From contig JAJHTX010000004.1 in the NCBI GenBank assembly GCA_032164295.1, positions 1,798,001 through 1,862,000 of the forward strand: 64,000 bases of DNA, in the 5' to 3' direction. The stretch's first letter is position 1. Every line of letters begins with the position of its first letter. A program made the position numbers and the translations under genes. This DNA comes from Inonotus obliquus. Taxonomy: Eukaryota > Basidiomycota > Agaricomycetes > Hymenochaetales > Hymenochaetaceae. The notes below the pieces were generated by a model. The model saw nothing but the letters and a program-made list of their open reading frames with translations, did no database searches and was not told where the DNA came from. Below are positions 9,333 through 20,284 of this stretch, piece after piece.

Positions 9333-11824
9333 TCAGTTGTCGAGCTTGGCCGTTAGCTCAGGTTCTAATACGTCCTTTATATATAGGTCAGCTTTATCAA
9401 ACGAAACGAATTCCACAGGCTGGTGCTTCCGTGACAGGCCCGCTGGTCGCTTGAACGCATGATTGGTTGGCCCTTCCTCCTCGGGAACCGTGAACGCATC
9501 AGCCGTCTTTAGCGAGACCTCCACGTATGTGATCTTTGTTTCATCAGCCGATTGGAGGGTCTCAACGCGCACGAGAACACTCTGCCCTTCCTCCTCTCCT
9601 TCAACTCTCTTTTTCCTTCTCCTCCTACGCTCGACATCCTCAGCATTGCTAATCAATCTAGTCAGACGTTTCGCAGTATCTGGTTCGTGTGTAGCAACTT
9701 GGGAAAGAAGGGACTGCAAGCGGAAAACTTCGAACTGTATAGGAAGTTTCGTATACTTGATGCCTACGCCTATGCCATTAAGGTCATTCATCGGATAGCG
9801 GGCGTCGGAAGGCTCTGCCTTTTCGTCGGAAACCTTAGAATCACCACCGGAAACCTTAGAATCATCACCGGAAACCTTCGAATCATCACCGGAAGCCTCA
9901 GAATCATCACCGGAAACCTTAGAATCATCATCGGGAGCCTCAGAATCATCATCGTCCGACTCTTCTTCATGTACTACCCTCACGTGCTCAAATCGACTCT
10001 CCAGGGGGAATTCGCTCACTGCAAGGGCTCGCAGTCCTGGTAGGTGGCGTATGACGTCTCTGCGGATACAGTAAAGCAGGAATCCATCGTCCCTCTCTTC
10101 CTCTTTCTCATTCTCTGGACTGGATCCTAGTGAACAGGTGTTCATGAGTTAATCATCGGATTACGGATCAGAAATGCACACCTTCCTTCTTACATCTCTG
10201 CTTATGACCATTATACTTCCAGTCTGTGACTTGACACTCTTTAGAGCAATACCGTACGACCTTGCACGCCGAACAAATTCTAAAGTTGTTGTTTACATCA
10301 TCTCTTCCACAGTTAGGCTACACAAGCATTAGTCGGGCTGGATTGATAGGACGAAGAGTTAGCTCACACTTGCGCATCGATTGATCTCGATGTCTTGATT
10401 ATCATCAAAGAGAGCCCTGTACGCCAGGCGTTCCAGAAGGTAACCCTCGAACAACTTCCATTCCGCTGCCACCGGACTGGCTGTGATTTTGTCTCGGGTC
10501 TCCTTATTATACATCTCAAAGTAGAACTTCTTGAATCGATTCACGAGCGAATACCTTGCAACGTGGCTCGGCAGTGATTTAGTGACTGCGTTCCGTATGA
10601 GGCGGCGGAGATCCTTTAGATGCTTGTGGTCAAGGAATGGCGACATCTCGATAAGGGTTTGGAGGAAGCCGCCTGGGAGAAGGCGACCAACCAGCAATGG
10701 TACCCAGGATGAATCGACCGTAAGGAGGAAGAACGAGATGAACTTCGTCATCGCAGAGCAAGCGTCGCGATAATCGGGAGAGTCGGAATTGGGAAAGGCT
10801 TCGACGAGATCCTGACTCATCATTTTCTGGAAGTCGTAGCATTCATGGTCGACATTGAGTGGTAACTGGACAAGTCCCCAGTCTTTCTTCGACACGGCTC
10901 TAAAGAACAACATTGCTGATGCGTAGCCCTCCAAAGCCCTCCAGTTTATCGAGAAGCCTGACTGGTCTAAAATCCTGCTATACAGCTTTGTCGACACTAC
11001 AGTCGGCACTCCGAGGTTTACCCTTACGACCATCTCGATTAGCTTTCCTCGAACGTCCTCTGACAAGGCACCGCAATTTGCGAGAGCGCGCGAAGCGACC
11101 CCATCATGGTCAGCGAAGACGCTCCTTTCCTCGGACCACAAGGTGATAAGGAGTCGAATCGCTTCGAAGTCAGAGCAGATGAGGGTCTTCACCAAATGGA
11201 TTTCCGACCCTACCTCCAGCAACCCGGTCATGGAACTAATCAACCATGCGCTTTGCTCCGCCTCATCTAGCATAGCTGGCTCCTCGAAGAAAACTAACCA
11301 TCGCATGATCGCTCGCCAGGATGTCGTCACCATCTCCTCCAGCTGCTTATCACCGGCTCGATAGAGTCTAAGCAACCTGAGCAGTCCATAGACAGATACA
11401 ATGGCAAGCTTCGCCGTCGGATTTATTTCTTCAGAAGTCCTGAATTCGGACGGAACAGGCTTTCTCAGGTGGAAACAAAGCGCGTTGCAAACACCGTGTC
11501 TGAGGTTAGAATTGGGAATAATCATTGCGCTCGCGGAGAGGGTTTGTAGGATCGCTAGGTCGCCACCCCGGGCTTTCGCCATAGCCTAGGCATGCATTCT
11601 GTCAGAAGATACTATTGGAACCATGAGCTTCTTACCCGTTTCCAGTTTCCATCCTTCTTCATGGACTTTTCGTATTGTTCTTGGTTTTCAACCATTGGGG
11701 AAATGAAGTCATCCGCGTATGCCTTCGAGGGTCCATCCACCTCCATATTGGAGTCTGAATATGAATCGTTCCACTGTGGGTGGTCGTACGGAGGTTGCGT
11801 CGAGTTCATCTCTTCGTCCGACAT
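9333..11824 (-). CDS. MYND zinc-finger protein with acidic repeats
   Basis: A large protein with a C-terminal MYND finger, a class much expanded in agaric fungi and usually without known role. The start MSDEEMNSTQPPYD at 11824 heads an acidic exon; an intron then joins to a helical, repeat-like segment (LAILQTLSASAMIIPNSNL to LAYRALFDDNQDIEINRC) that may form an ARM/HEAT-like solenoid. The MYND exon near 10330-10190 has the full ligand set: CPNCGRDD, CSACKVVRYCSKEC, and WKYNGHKQRCK, that is C-x2-C, C-x2-C, C-x3-C, H-x3-C. After it comes an acidic stretch with DDSKVSG repeats (see separate entry) and a C-terminal part ending LEPELTAKLDN. MYND fingers bind proline-rich partners; the target is unknown. 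Confidence 0.8.
9823..9954 (-). repeat. In-frame 21-bp minisatellite coding for DDSKVSG-type repeats
   Basis: About six to seven imperfect copies of a 21-bp unit (on the plus strand GAATCATCACCGGAAACCTT plus one base) sit inside the MYND gene. On the minus strand they encode tandem seven-residue units, DDSKVSG or DDSEASG, that form an acidic serine-rich tract. Each unit keeps the reading frame, so copy number could change without disrupting the gene. Confidence 0.9.
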
Positions 11825-12162
11825 GGGTGAGGGTTGTCTTCGTTTAAAAGCGTCTGGCTGAGGTGGCTTATTGCTGTTGCTGACAGGCCACTTGAACTAG
11901 GTTTGACGGCATGGATGTGCCGTTATATCCCGAAAGGCTTTGCCTTATTCACTTTGAGGTCTACAGTACGTACGTACAATAGGTGGTTATTAGTCCACTG
12001 CTGGTGGTTTACCACAACGCTTATGTAATACACATGCACATGCGTTCAAATGAAATATTAAATAGAAAGACTATATGTATGTACACATGACAGCACTCCA
12101 ATAGGAATGAAACACTCTTTGGCCGCCCGCTGCGATTAACTGGTAAGATGCGCCCCTAGTGG

Positions 12163-14268
12163 TTACGGACCACCTTGAAGGAGACGTGCACTCCAACTTC
12201 GCTCGACGATTGCCTCCACCTTCTCCAAAGCCGTGTGTCTTGCTTCGTACCTCTCCTTTGGTGACATTGGGGCCGAGGGCAATGTGCTAGATCTTCCGCG
12301 ACTTCGCTTCATGGCATGGACACCATACCCTCCCTTTGTCGGCGACAGGGAAGACGCGCGTGCAGTGCTACGACGAAGCGGTGCAGACGACAGTACCGCT
12401 CCCGAAGGTGGACTATCCATGACCAACGCGTTCATGCCAGTCGCAGGCAAGTCCTGACATGCTGGATTCTTAGACTGCCGAGGACCTAGAGGAGTTCTTC
12501 GCATGGGAGACTCTCGACTCGGATCGCGTTGCACAAATCTCGCAGATGTCCAATGTTCGGGACGACCACGCAGTTCGGCCGGAATTTCGACAGGGTGTCT
12601 TGGTAAACTGACACTTGAACTGAAGAATAGCGCCGTATCCAGCTCAGGGGAACTGAGTAACGGCGGGCTCGTTGGAAGTACTCGACGATCCACATCCGCT
12701 GGTATGATAAACTTTGGTGGTCCATCCAAATCGTTCATGATCTCAGTCCGCCTCCCTGTGCTCCTTGCTGATACCAGCTTACGTGCTGACCTGATTTTTC
12801 GCGGCGGCAAGGGTGTAAATTTATCGCCCAAGTTTCTTCTGCTTCCCGATTGAAAGAGCGTGTCATAGGACTCATTGGTCTGCGAGGCATGTCTGGTTGG
12901 AGTTGAAACCCCCGGATCCTTCAAAGCGTACACTTTAGGGGGTGTTTGAACATCAGTAGCTAGAATAGAGAAGTTGGAGAGAGCGCGTCCATGACCAAAA
13001 ACAGAGCCAGCACGTCTCGTCTTGTTCCTCATTTGAAAGCCTGTTTCCGGTGTACCTACTGCAAGGGAGTCATTTTGCAACAGGACGCCTTCCTCGAGCT
13101 CTGGAGTCGTTTCGCGAATGTTGTCCCGCTTTCTTGATCTCCGATGAGCAAAACCGCGCCCAGGCATGAACTGTAATCGAAGTTTGTCTGTAAGCCGTCC
13201 GCGAATAGACTTGTGTTTCACTGTGCCGTGTTTCATAGCGGATCGACGTGCAGACTCGTAATCCTCATCATCTTCGTCAGAGGATGCCACAGAGCTAAAT
13301 AACGTCGGCGCATTGGGCGATCGGATGTTCTTGGTAAAAGGATTTCCTGCATCATCAAGGTCCTTATCATCACCCCTTGCCTCAACATGTCTCGCACGGC
13401 CACCTAGTAATCCAGACAGCAAAGGAGACCGCTGTAACATTGGGAGACCGAGGTGGGGCCAGGCAGATACACATTGTTTGTCCATTGATTGAGTCAAGTG
13501 ATTCGCATCCTCTGGTGCGTGATCTATGTTCTTGAGCAAGTGTGGGTTATCCAAGAGCACTTCTTCGCTACAAATCCCCTCCGATTCTCTCAAAATGCCT
13601 TTGTCAGCAACCCCGAAATACTTCTCGTCTTCATCGATGTCGGCATCTCTAATCCCCATATATTCGGGACCACCAAGACGTTGTTCCCTGAGCATTCTCT
13701 GCCTTCGCTTCCAATACCCGTATCCGAACCATCCAAGAACGAGTCCGACTCCTACGCCCACTATGCCGAATAATGGGGCGAAGGATATGAGGTTGACCGG
13801 TTGGGGGTAAGTGGAAGCATCATGGGAGGGCTTCGGCGGAGAAGTTAGTGGAGGGAGCGCTGTGATAGTTATTTGCAACGTGCTAGTGCTCGCACTACTG
13901 AGACCGGGGTTCTCATCCAAGGTTGTAACGAGAGCCGGAGTAGGACTGGAGGATATCATTGCAGAGTTGGAAAGGGCAACAACATCCTCCGTAGATTGTT
14001 CTACGCCTTCTGTTGGCTCTGTGTCATCTAATTCTGTTTCCGTCGTCGTAGAGAGCGACTCTGCAGTAGGCGCAGGAGGGAATGGCCACCAATAATTGAA
14101 ACTAGACGTGGAAGTGGAAGTAACAGGTAACGGGACATTCCAGACGGACGTCGTCAAGATCTGGCGCTTCCCCACTTGATCTGGCGCATTCTCTTGAAGA
14201 CATGACCCAGAAGCGGATACAAGAGATAATACACTTGTAAGAACAAGAGGCAGAACGAGCCAACTCAT
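12163..14268 (-). CDS. Single-pass membrane protein with Ser/Thr-rich ectodomain
   Basis: One uninterrupted reading frame encodes 701 residues. The N terminus MSWLVLPLVLTSVLSLVSASG is a typical signal peptide. Residues about 30-165 are Ser/Thr/Pro-rich, as in O-glycosylated fungal cell-surface stalks. One transmembrane helix follows at about 168-190 (LFGIVGVGVGLVLGWFGYGY) with a basic stop-transfer KRRQR. The roughly 500-residue cytoplasmic tail is disordered, with many Ser/Thr-Pro and Arg-rich segments, and ends RSWSARLLQGGP. The layout recalls fungal wall-stress or polarity sensors (Mid2/Wsc/Axl2 type) but no cysteine-rich WSC domain or cadherin-like domain is visible, so a sensor role is a guess. 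Lack of introns across 2.1 kb is unusual in this window. Confidence 0.8.
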   Translation of the reverse strand: MSWLVLPLVLTSVLSLVSASGSCLQENAPDQVGKRQILTTSVWNVPLPVTSTSTSSFNYWWPFPPAPTAESLSTTTETELDDTEPTEGVEQSTEDVVALSNSAMISSSPTPALVTTLDENPGLSSASTSTLQITITALPPLTSPPKPSHDASTYPQPVNLISFAPLFGIVGVGVGLVLGWFGYGYWKRRQRMLREQRLGGPEYMGIRDADIDEDEKYFGVADKGILRESEGICSEEVLLDNPHLLKNIDHAPEDANHLTQSMDKQCVSAWPHLGLPMLQRSPLLSGLLGGRARHVEARGDDKDLDDAGNPFTKNIRSPNAPTLFSSVASSDEDDEDYESARRSAMKHGTVKHKSIRGRLTDKLRLQFMPGRGFAHRRSRKRDNIRETTPELEEGVLLQNDSLAVGTPETGFQMRNKTRRAGSVFGHGRALSNFSILATDVQTPPKVYALKDPGVSTPTRHASQTNESYDTLFQSGSRRNLGDKFTPLPPRKIRSARKLVSARSTGRRTEIMNDLDGPPKFIIPADVDRRVLPTSPPLLSSPELDTALFFSSSVSLPRHPVEIPAELRGRPEHWTSARFVQRDPSRESPMRRTPLGPRQSKNPACQDLPATGMNALVMDSPPSGAVLSSAPLRRSTARASSLSPTKGGYGVHAMKRSRGRSSTLPSAPMSPKERYEARHTALEKVEAIVERSWSARLLQGGP

Positions 14269-14350
14269 GTGAAACCCTGATCAACGATTCGGTAAATCCA
14301 AAACAACGTCCCGAGGGTCGATTCGCACGAGTACGTAGTGACAGCGCACG

Positions 14351-15048
14351 TTACAATGGAAGTGCTGTACTAGGAACAAGGCTTACAGTACCGGTCCGAA
14401 GTTCAACGCTAAGTGCAGAAAGATCCGCGTGAGGTTTGTCTAGCGAAAGACCGGCAGCGATAAAGGTCGAACGCCGGACGATATAAGACGAAGGTGAGTA
14501 TGCGGGTGCCGTTAACGCAGAGCGGCGAGTGTGACGCCAGAATGTCTTTGGGCGAACTGCGGTAGATGAGCTGAATGATTTCATTGAATGGGCGTAAAGG
14601 ACTCACATAAAGGAGGTGCAGGAGCACGGAGCCCTCCTTGAGGCTGCGAGTGAACTTGTATAATTCTCGGCGTCGAAGGATATGAAAATGGACGGAACGA
14701 TGTGGTATAAGCAGGACCTTGTGAGTAAACGGGCTCCTGGTCGTCCGAGTCTGAGACGACTTCTTCCTCCTCAGACTGAGAAGGGAATTCTTTCTGAGGT
14801 GGTGGATGCACCTTCACTGTAAGCTCACGGCGGGATTTTCGAGGAGCCCGAAAAGTATTAAGAGGTGGCGAGAGAAGAGATGAGTCGTACTGTTGGCTAT
14901 CTGAGGAGTGAGACGAGGTAGAAGAGGCTGGCTGATTTGATGTAGGACCACGACCGGCGCGACCAGAATATCTCTCAGAGACATGATTAGGAGAAGAGAG
15001 TGGTAATGGAAGGAGCGGATGGGGGGAAAGGATTGTCAAATCGGCCAT
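14351..15048 (-). CDS. Disordered protein of unknown function
   Basis: Two exons (15048-14607 and 14556-14351) joined over a 50-nt GTGAGT intron give 215 residues. The first 145 are Ser/Pro-rich with an acidic patch SEEEEVVSDSDDQEP and a basic patch APRKSRREL, and look unstructured. The second exon supplies the more ordered end: RPKTFWRHTRRSALTAPAY, then RRSTFIAAGLSLD and LSALSVEL. The splice choice rests on phase: joining at the second AG keeps one long frame, whereas the first AG soon meets a stop. I recognise no domain. Confidence 0.55.
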
Positions 15049-15535
15049 CGCAGTCCTAGTAGTCCGAGTCGTGGTCTGAATACAAGACGATATGGGTTCC
15101 TCATTAGGCTACTTCTGCCGATCACTTTGTCGCGTAAATTTGTACCGCACGTGGCATACTTCGTCCTTTTCCCACCTGTGTTAACACTGTTATTAAATAA
15201 CACAGCTGGCAAGCTGCAAGAAAGCCCGGGTCTTTTGTCCTCTCAGCTATATTAATAAACTGCAATAGGGACCGCGACCAAGCGCTGGCGTGATCCGGAC
15301 CGATACGGACTACTAATTTTATTTCTGCAAATTTCATTGATACCTATCCCTCGTATACCCCACGAATTGCCGTCCGGAATAACTATTTGTTCTGACCTGC
15401 CGGTCGAGGCTCCGAATCAGCCATGGGAACATCTACGCATGCAATCGACCGTAATTCTTCCGGCTACAGGCTTATAAACGACGGAGCATTCCCAGAAGTG
15501 AGTTCAACGCACCTTCGCTCAGTTCTTTGCTCATC

Positions 15536-17438
15536 ATGCTAGCTGATCCCACCGAACGCGATGAGAAGACCTTTGAAGATATCGAAGACAACCCATTAGA
15601 CCAGCAGGTTATTACCGACGATCCAGATGCGGAGTTCGGTGGTACCGAGGCCAGGAAGCGCTTGGAGCGCAGGCTTATCCGCAAGCTGGACGCACGGATG
15701 TCTATCCTCATCATCATTTACATCCTCAACTATGTAAGGGACTACTCGAAAGCAACGGTTGCATAATTATCTGAATTGTTTGGCATTACAGATTGACCGA
15801 AATAATGCAGCGTATGTTCACCCTCGAATCCACATCTGGAGGGTATTGACAAACGTTCGCAGAGCAGCGAGATTAAGAGGATTTGAAGATGATCTCCGCC
15901 TAGTTGGGGAGCAGTTTAATACTTTATTGTCGATCCTGCAAGTCCCGCTTCTGTGCCATGCTATCACCTTTCTTATGTCGTGCATAGATACGTCGGGTAC
16001 ATCATCATGCAGGTGCCATCGTAAGTCTCAATTATGACAGTCTCCTCATCGCCTCAGCTGATTCCACTTGTTGACAGGAATATGTTCTTGAACTACATTG
16101 GCAAACCATCTCTCTATCTTCCGTTATGCATGACTGTTTGGGGTACAATCTCCATTCTGACTGGTGTGACAACGAAGTATGTGGAAATTTTTGGAATGCG
16201 TGTATGAAATATCTGACTCGTTCGCTTCTAGTTTTGTCGGTGCTTTGTTGACGCGCTTCTTCCTTGGCTTTGTCGAGGCCGCTTTCTTCCCGGGTGCTCT
16301 CTTTCTGCTTTCCAAGTGGTACAAACGAAATGAGCTTGGCCTAAGAACCGCATTGCTTTACTGCGGTTCGCTACTGTCAAACGGATTCGGCGCTTTAATT
16401 GCATCGGGTATCTTGGATGGAATGGATGGAGTAGGAGGGAAGGCAGCATGGAGGTAAGATACCTGGCTCGTCATCGCGAGAACCTACTCAGTGCATTTCA
16501 CCCCCAGATGGCTCTTCTACATTGAGGGCGGCCTAACCGTCTTCTTCGCCATCATCTCAATATTCATCCTTCCGGACTTTCCCTCAACATCGAAGTGGAT
16601 ATCACCGCTAGAACGGCGCCTCGCAGAAAGACGCCTTGAAGAAGACGTCGGCGTCGGCGACAAGGATGAAGGCTCTAAAAAGTCGCACGGCGAAGGCCTC
16701 GTAATGGCATTCTCAGACTGGAAGGTCTGGTGGCTAGCGATCGCGTTAACATCAATGGTCATCTCCCTCAGCTTCAACGCCTTCTTCCCGACTCTCAGCA
16801 AGACAATGGGATTCAATGACACCATTACTCTATTACTCTGTGCCCCTCCTTGGGTCTTTGCCACGATTGCTGCTTTTATCGTAACGAGGTACGGCGTTTT
16901 ATCCTCGTCGAAAACCTCAGGCCCGTTCTAATTTTTCTCCTCAAGACACTCCGATGCGACTCAAGAGCGGTTCTGGCACATCGTCTGCCCGCTGTTGGTG
17001 GGTATACTCGGTTTTGTCATATCCATCTCGACAATGAATATTGCTGCTCGCTATATCTCCTTGTATGTCTTAGATCTCTGCGTATTGGGACGATCCTAAT
17101 CTTAATACAGGTTCCTTATGGCGTCCTCGTATTGCGGCTTTATCGTGTTCTACGCTTGGATTAGTAACTCCATCCCTCGTCCACCCGCTAAGCGTGCAGT
17201 TGCCATTGCGTTCATCAATGCTTTCTCGCAGCTCGGTAACATTGCAGGTTCTTACATCTGGCCCAAGAGCTGGGGAATGACCTATCGTAACTCGTACGCT
17301 ATCTGTATCGCGACGAGTGGGTTGAGCATCCTGATGTGCTTCATTTTCCGCCTGCACCTCCAGAGACGGAATAAGCAATTGGAGGAGGAAGAGGAAGAGA
17401 GAGGCCAGACAATCAAGGGCTTTAGATATTTGATTTAG
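15536..17438 (+). CDS. MFS transporter, anion:cation symporter (Dal5/allantoate permease-like) family
   Basis: A plasma-membrane carrier of the major facilitator superfamily with about twelve transmembrane helices. The sequence has the Dal5-type order: a cytoplasmic acidic N terminus, ARMSILIIIYILNY at helix 1, then IDRNNAAARLRGFEDDL, a family signature between helices 1 and 2, YVGYIIMQVPSN, the helix 4-5 block LLTRFFLGFVEAAFFPGALF, LLSKWYKRNELGLRTALLY and WLFYIEGGLTVFFAI before the central loop. The second half includes FINAFSQLGNIAGSYIWPKS. It ends with an acidic coiled tail EEEEEERG. Substrates of the family are carboxylates, vitamins, amides or ureides; none can be named here. At least seven introns. 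The start is unsure: an ATG at 15422 heads a short frame that cannot be joined in phase. The next gene, in the same direction, is lactate dehydrogenase. Confidence 0.85.
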
Positions 17439-17720
17439 ATTTCATAGATAAGCTATACGACTAGATGCATTACTTTGTAAAAAAAGTTGCTTTATTGGAT
17501 CAAACAAAGCCGTCGGTAACCGGATCACTTTTTACGTCAAAAGCTACGGGTGCAAACGGTACGCGTCGCGTCTGCATCCTCGATTCCCCCCTCCTCCGAA
17601 TATTTGATCCTCTCGAAAGGTATAAACGCCTCAGCATCGACGCCGAACCCACTCATGTTCTCGTTTCTTGCATTCACGCAGAATACCTAGAATCGTATTG
17701 CTTCTGTCTTCTGAACTTCT

Positions 17721-20169
17721 ATGCAATTCGTTTCGCGGCGATCAGCGCTCCGTACCACGCTCACGAGATCAGTCAGATCAGCCCTTCATGCACGTTACCA
17801 TCCACTACCGTTGGGCCTACGAAGATATAAAGGTTCAGACGCGAGGCCTCCTCATGTCTCTACTAGTGAAATCCCGGATGCCTCTCAACGGACGCGTACT
17901 TGGCTGGCGTTTACCGCTGCGTCTGCCGGCGTAATTTTCGGGATGGTGAGTAGGTGTTCTTTTTATATAGCTCACTTCTAAACTTTTATTCAAGGTGGTG
18001 TCAGGCGCATTCAAACCAGCTAAACTCGACTCTTTAGATAAGGACTCCTCAAATCACAATCCGAATGCAACTAGACAAATCCCCTACTCTGAAGTCCAGA
18101 AACACAACACTCGTGAAAGCTGTTGGGTAATCATAGACGGCCAGGTCTACGACGCTACAAGTGTGTTGGAATGGCACCCTGCTGGGGCTGCTGTTATTCT
18201 GAAGAATTCTGGGAAAGACGCGACGTACGTCTAAAATTCATTTCTATCCTCAAGTTAGCCTTGTGTGCTCAGATCCAAACCAGGAAAGCATTTGTTCCGA
18301 TCCATCCTCCGGGAACGTTAAGCATCCTCCCTCCCGAGGCACATCTCGGACCTGTGGATCCTACGACGCTTCCGAAAGAATCCGTCGAGCAGTCAGGAGA
18401 AGAGAAGAGGATAGCGAAAGCCCGTGCTAATCTACCACCTCCGGAAGCTGCTCTGAATATCAATGACATTGCGGTATTTACTTCCGTAATCAAGTATATC
18501 TGGATGAGCACTGATTCCACAATTAGAAATTTGCTGAGCAAGTCCTCACGTCAACGGCTTGGGCGTATTATCGCTCCGCGGGAGATGATAATTACAGTTA
18601 GCACTCTCGGACTCCGTATCCGTCAGTTCATACGAGCTCATAATTTCCTCCTAGCTTTCGATGAGAATACTGCGGCGTACAAGAGATTCTGGTTCAGACC
18701 TCGGGTGTATGTTCATTACACGTCTTCCGTGAAATAACCTCATTGAGATAAGATGGCTCCAGGCTAAACAAAGTTTCCCAAGTTTCAACCAAATCATCTA
18801 TTTTCGGCCACCCTTCCTCGTTACCAATATTCATTTCCCCCGCTGCTTTAGCCCGTCTTGGACACCCAGATGGAGAAATGAACCTTGTTCGTGCAGCAGC
18901 TGACGAACAAATTCCAATGGGTGTACGTGTATTTCTGTTCTTATTGTGGCATCCGACTGATTCCAAAACCAGCTATCAATAAACGCGAGCTGTTCGATCG
19001 ACGAGGTTATATCTGCTCGGAAGCGTAATGATCAGCCTCTGTTCTTCCAAGTTCGTAAATCCTCTCTTGGGAAGTAAGCTGCACAAGCCCGGGCCTTATA
19101 CTTGTTAATCCCTACGTCTTCAGATATACCTGAACAAGGACCGTGCGGCATCAGAGGCGCTCATCAAGCGCGTCGAGAAGGAAGGCTTCAAAGGCATATT
19201 CTTGACTGTTGACTCTGCATGTCCTGGGAAACGAGAATTGGATCAACGAGCGAAGAGTGATTTCTCGGTACGTCAAGCTATTCCATTTAGCTTTGACGTA
19301 CTTGGCTCATTATGCGAATTTTGTTATGAATAGGGACCAGCTAACGGTAAAGCGGATAAGAATACAGGACTGGGTGTTGCACATGTATGATGTCTATGTT
19401 AATCTGACTTGGCAAGGATACGCTCATGGTAATGGTTACTAAGGCCATTAGTGGCTATCAAGACCCAGACGTCTGCTGTACGTCTTCAACCTTACGGACA
19501 CGTCTTCTCGAACTAACTCCTGATACAGGGGAAGATATACGATGGATAAAGCGCCTTACGAAACTACCTCTCGTTGTCAAGGGTATTCAATGCGTTGAGG
19601 TGAATACATTTTCGCATCTCAATTCCAGTTTCTGAGTGATTGTCACAGGACGCAGAGAAGGCATTCGATTACGGTGTACAGGGAATTATAATCTCAAATC
19701 ACGGCGGGCGGAGTCTTGACTTGTAAGCATTTTGAGAATATCCTCATACATCGGCATTGGGATAACTTGGTCGATTCTTTTTTACAGTGCACCGGCACCA
19801 ATGACAGTTCTATATGAGCTCCATCAACGAAGACCAGATATTCTTAGGAACAAAGAAGTTTACATCGATGGTGGTGTCACGCGCGGGACTGACGTTCTCA
19901 AAGCCCTATGCCTTGGTGCTCGAGGTGTTGGGTTAGGTAGGGCCTTCCTTTACGCGAATGGTGTATGGGGAGAACCAGGTGTTCGACGAGTCGTACAAAG
20001 TAAGCATGCGTTTTAAAGATGTTCTAATGATGTTGGTGTTGACGACTGTCCAGTTATGCGTGAGGAGATCGAGACAGGGATGCGGTTACTTGGAGCAACT
20101 AGTCTTGATCAACTCACACCAGATCATGTTCGGTATGTTGATAGGTCCCCTCCTTCTGCTAAGCTATAG
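17721..20169 (+). CDS. CYB2: L-lactate dehydrogenase (cytochrome), flavocytochrome b2
   Basis: Oxidises L-lactate to pyruvate with FMN and passes electrons through heme b to cytochrome c in the mitochondrial intermembrane space. [20 protein letters not shown] is an amphipathic basic presequence; [16 protein letters not shown] is a hydrophobic sorting helix, as in yeast Cyb2. The cytochrome b5-like domain has [19 protein letters not shown] and the first heme ligand in WHPAG (usual motif HPGG), with a second candidate ligand in VPIHPPG. The FMN domain follows over many exons: [72 protein letters not shown] with the catalytic histidine, and [20 protein letters not shown]. It ends SPPSAKL. Around twelve introns, all of which splice in frame, so the gene looks intact. 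Confidence 0.93.
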
Positions 20170-20284
20170 CTGTACGTCCTTGGAATATGGCATTATTTTC
20201 TTCGTCATAATTGCAAGGTGAAAAAAAGGACATGAATAATAGACCAAGGATACATGAAGGCGAAGAAACAAATCGAAATAGGTG

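Noticed and set aside
9552..10043. Plus-strand frame with repeated GNLRIITGNLRI-like units
   Set aside because: It is the antisense reading of the acidic minisatellite in the MYND gene, not an independent repeat protein.
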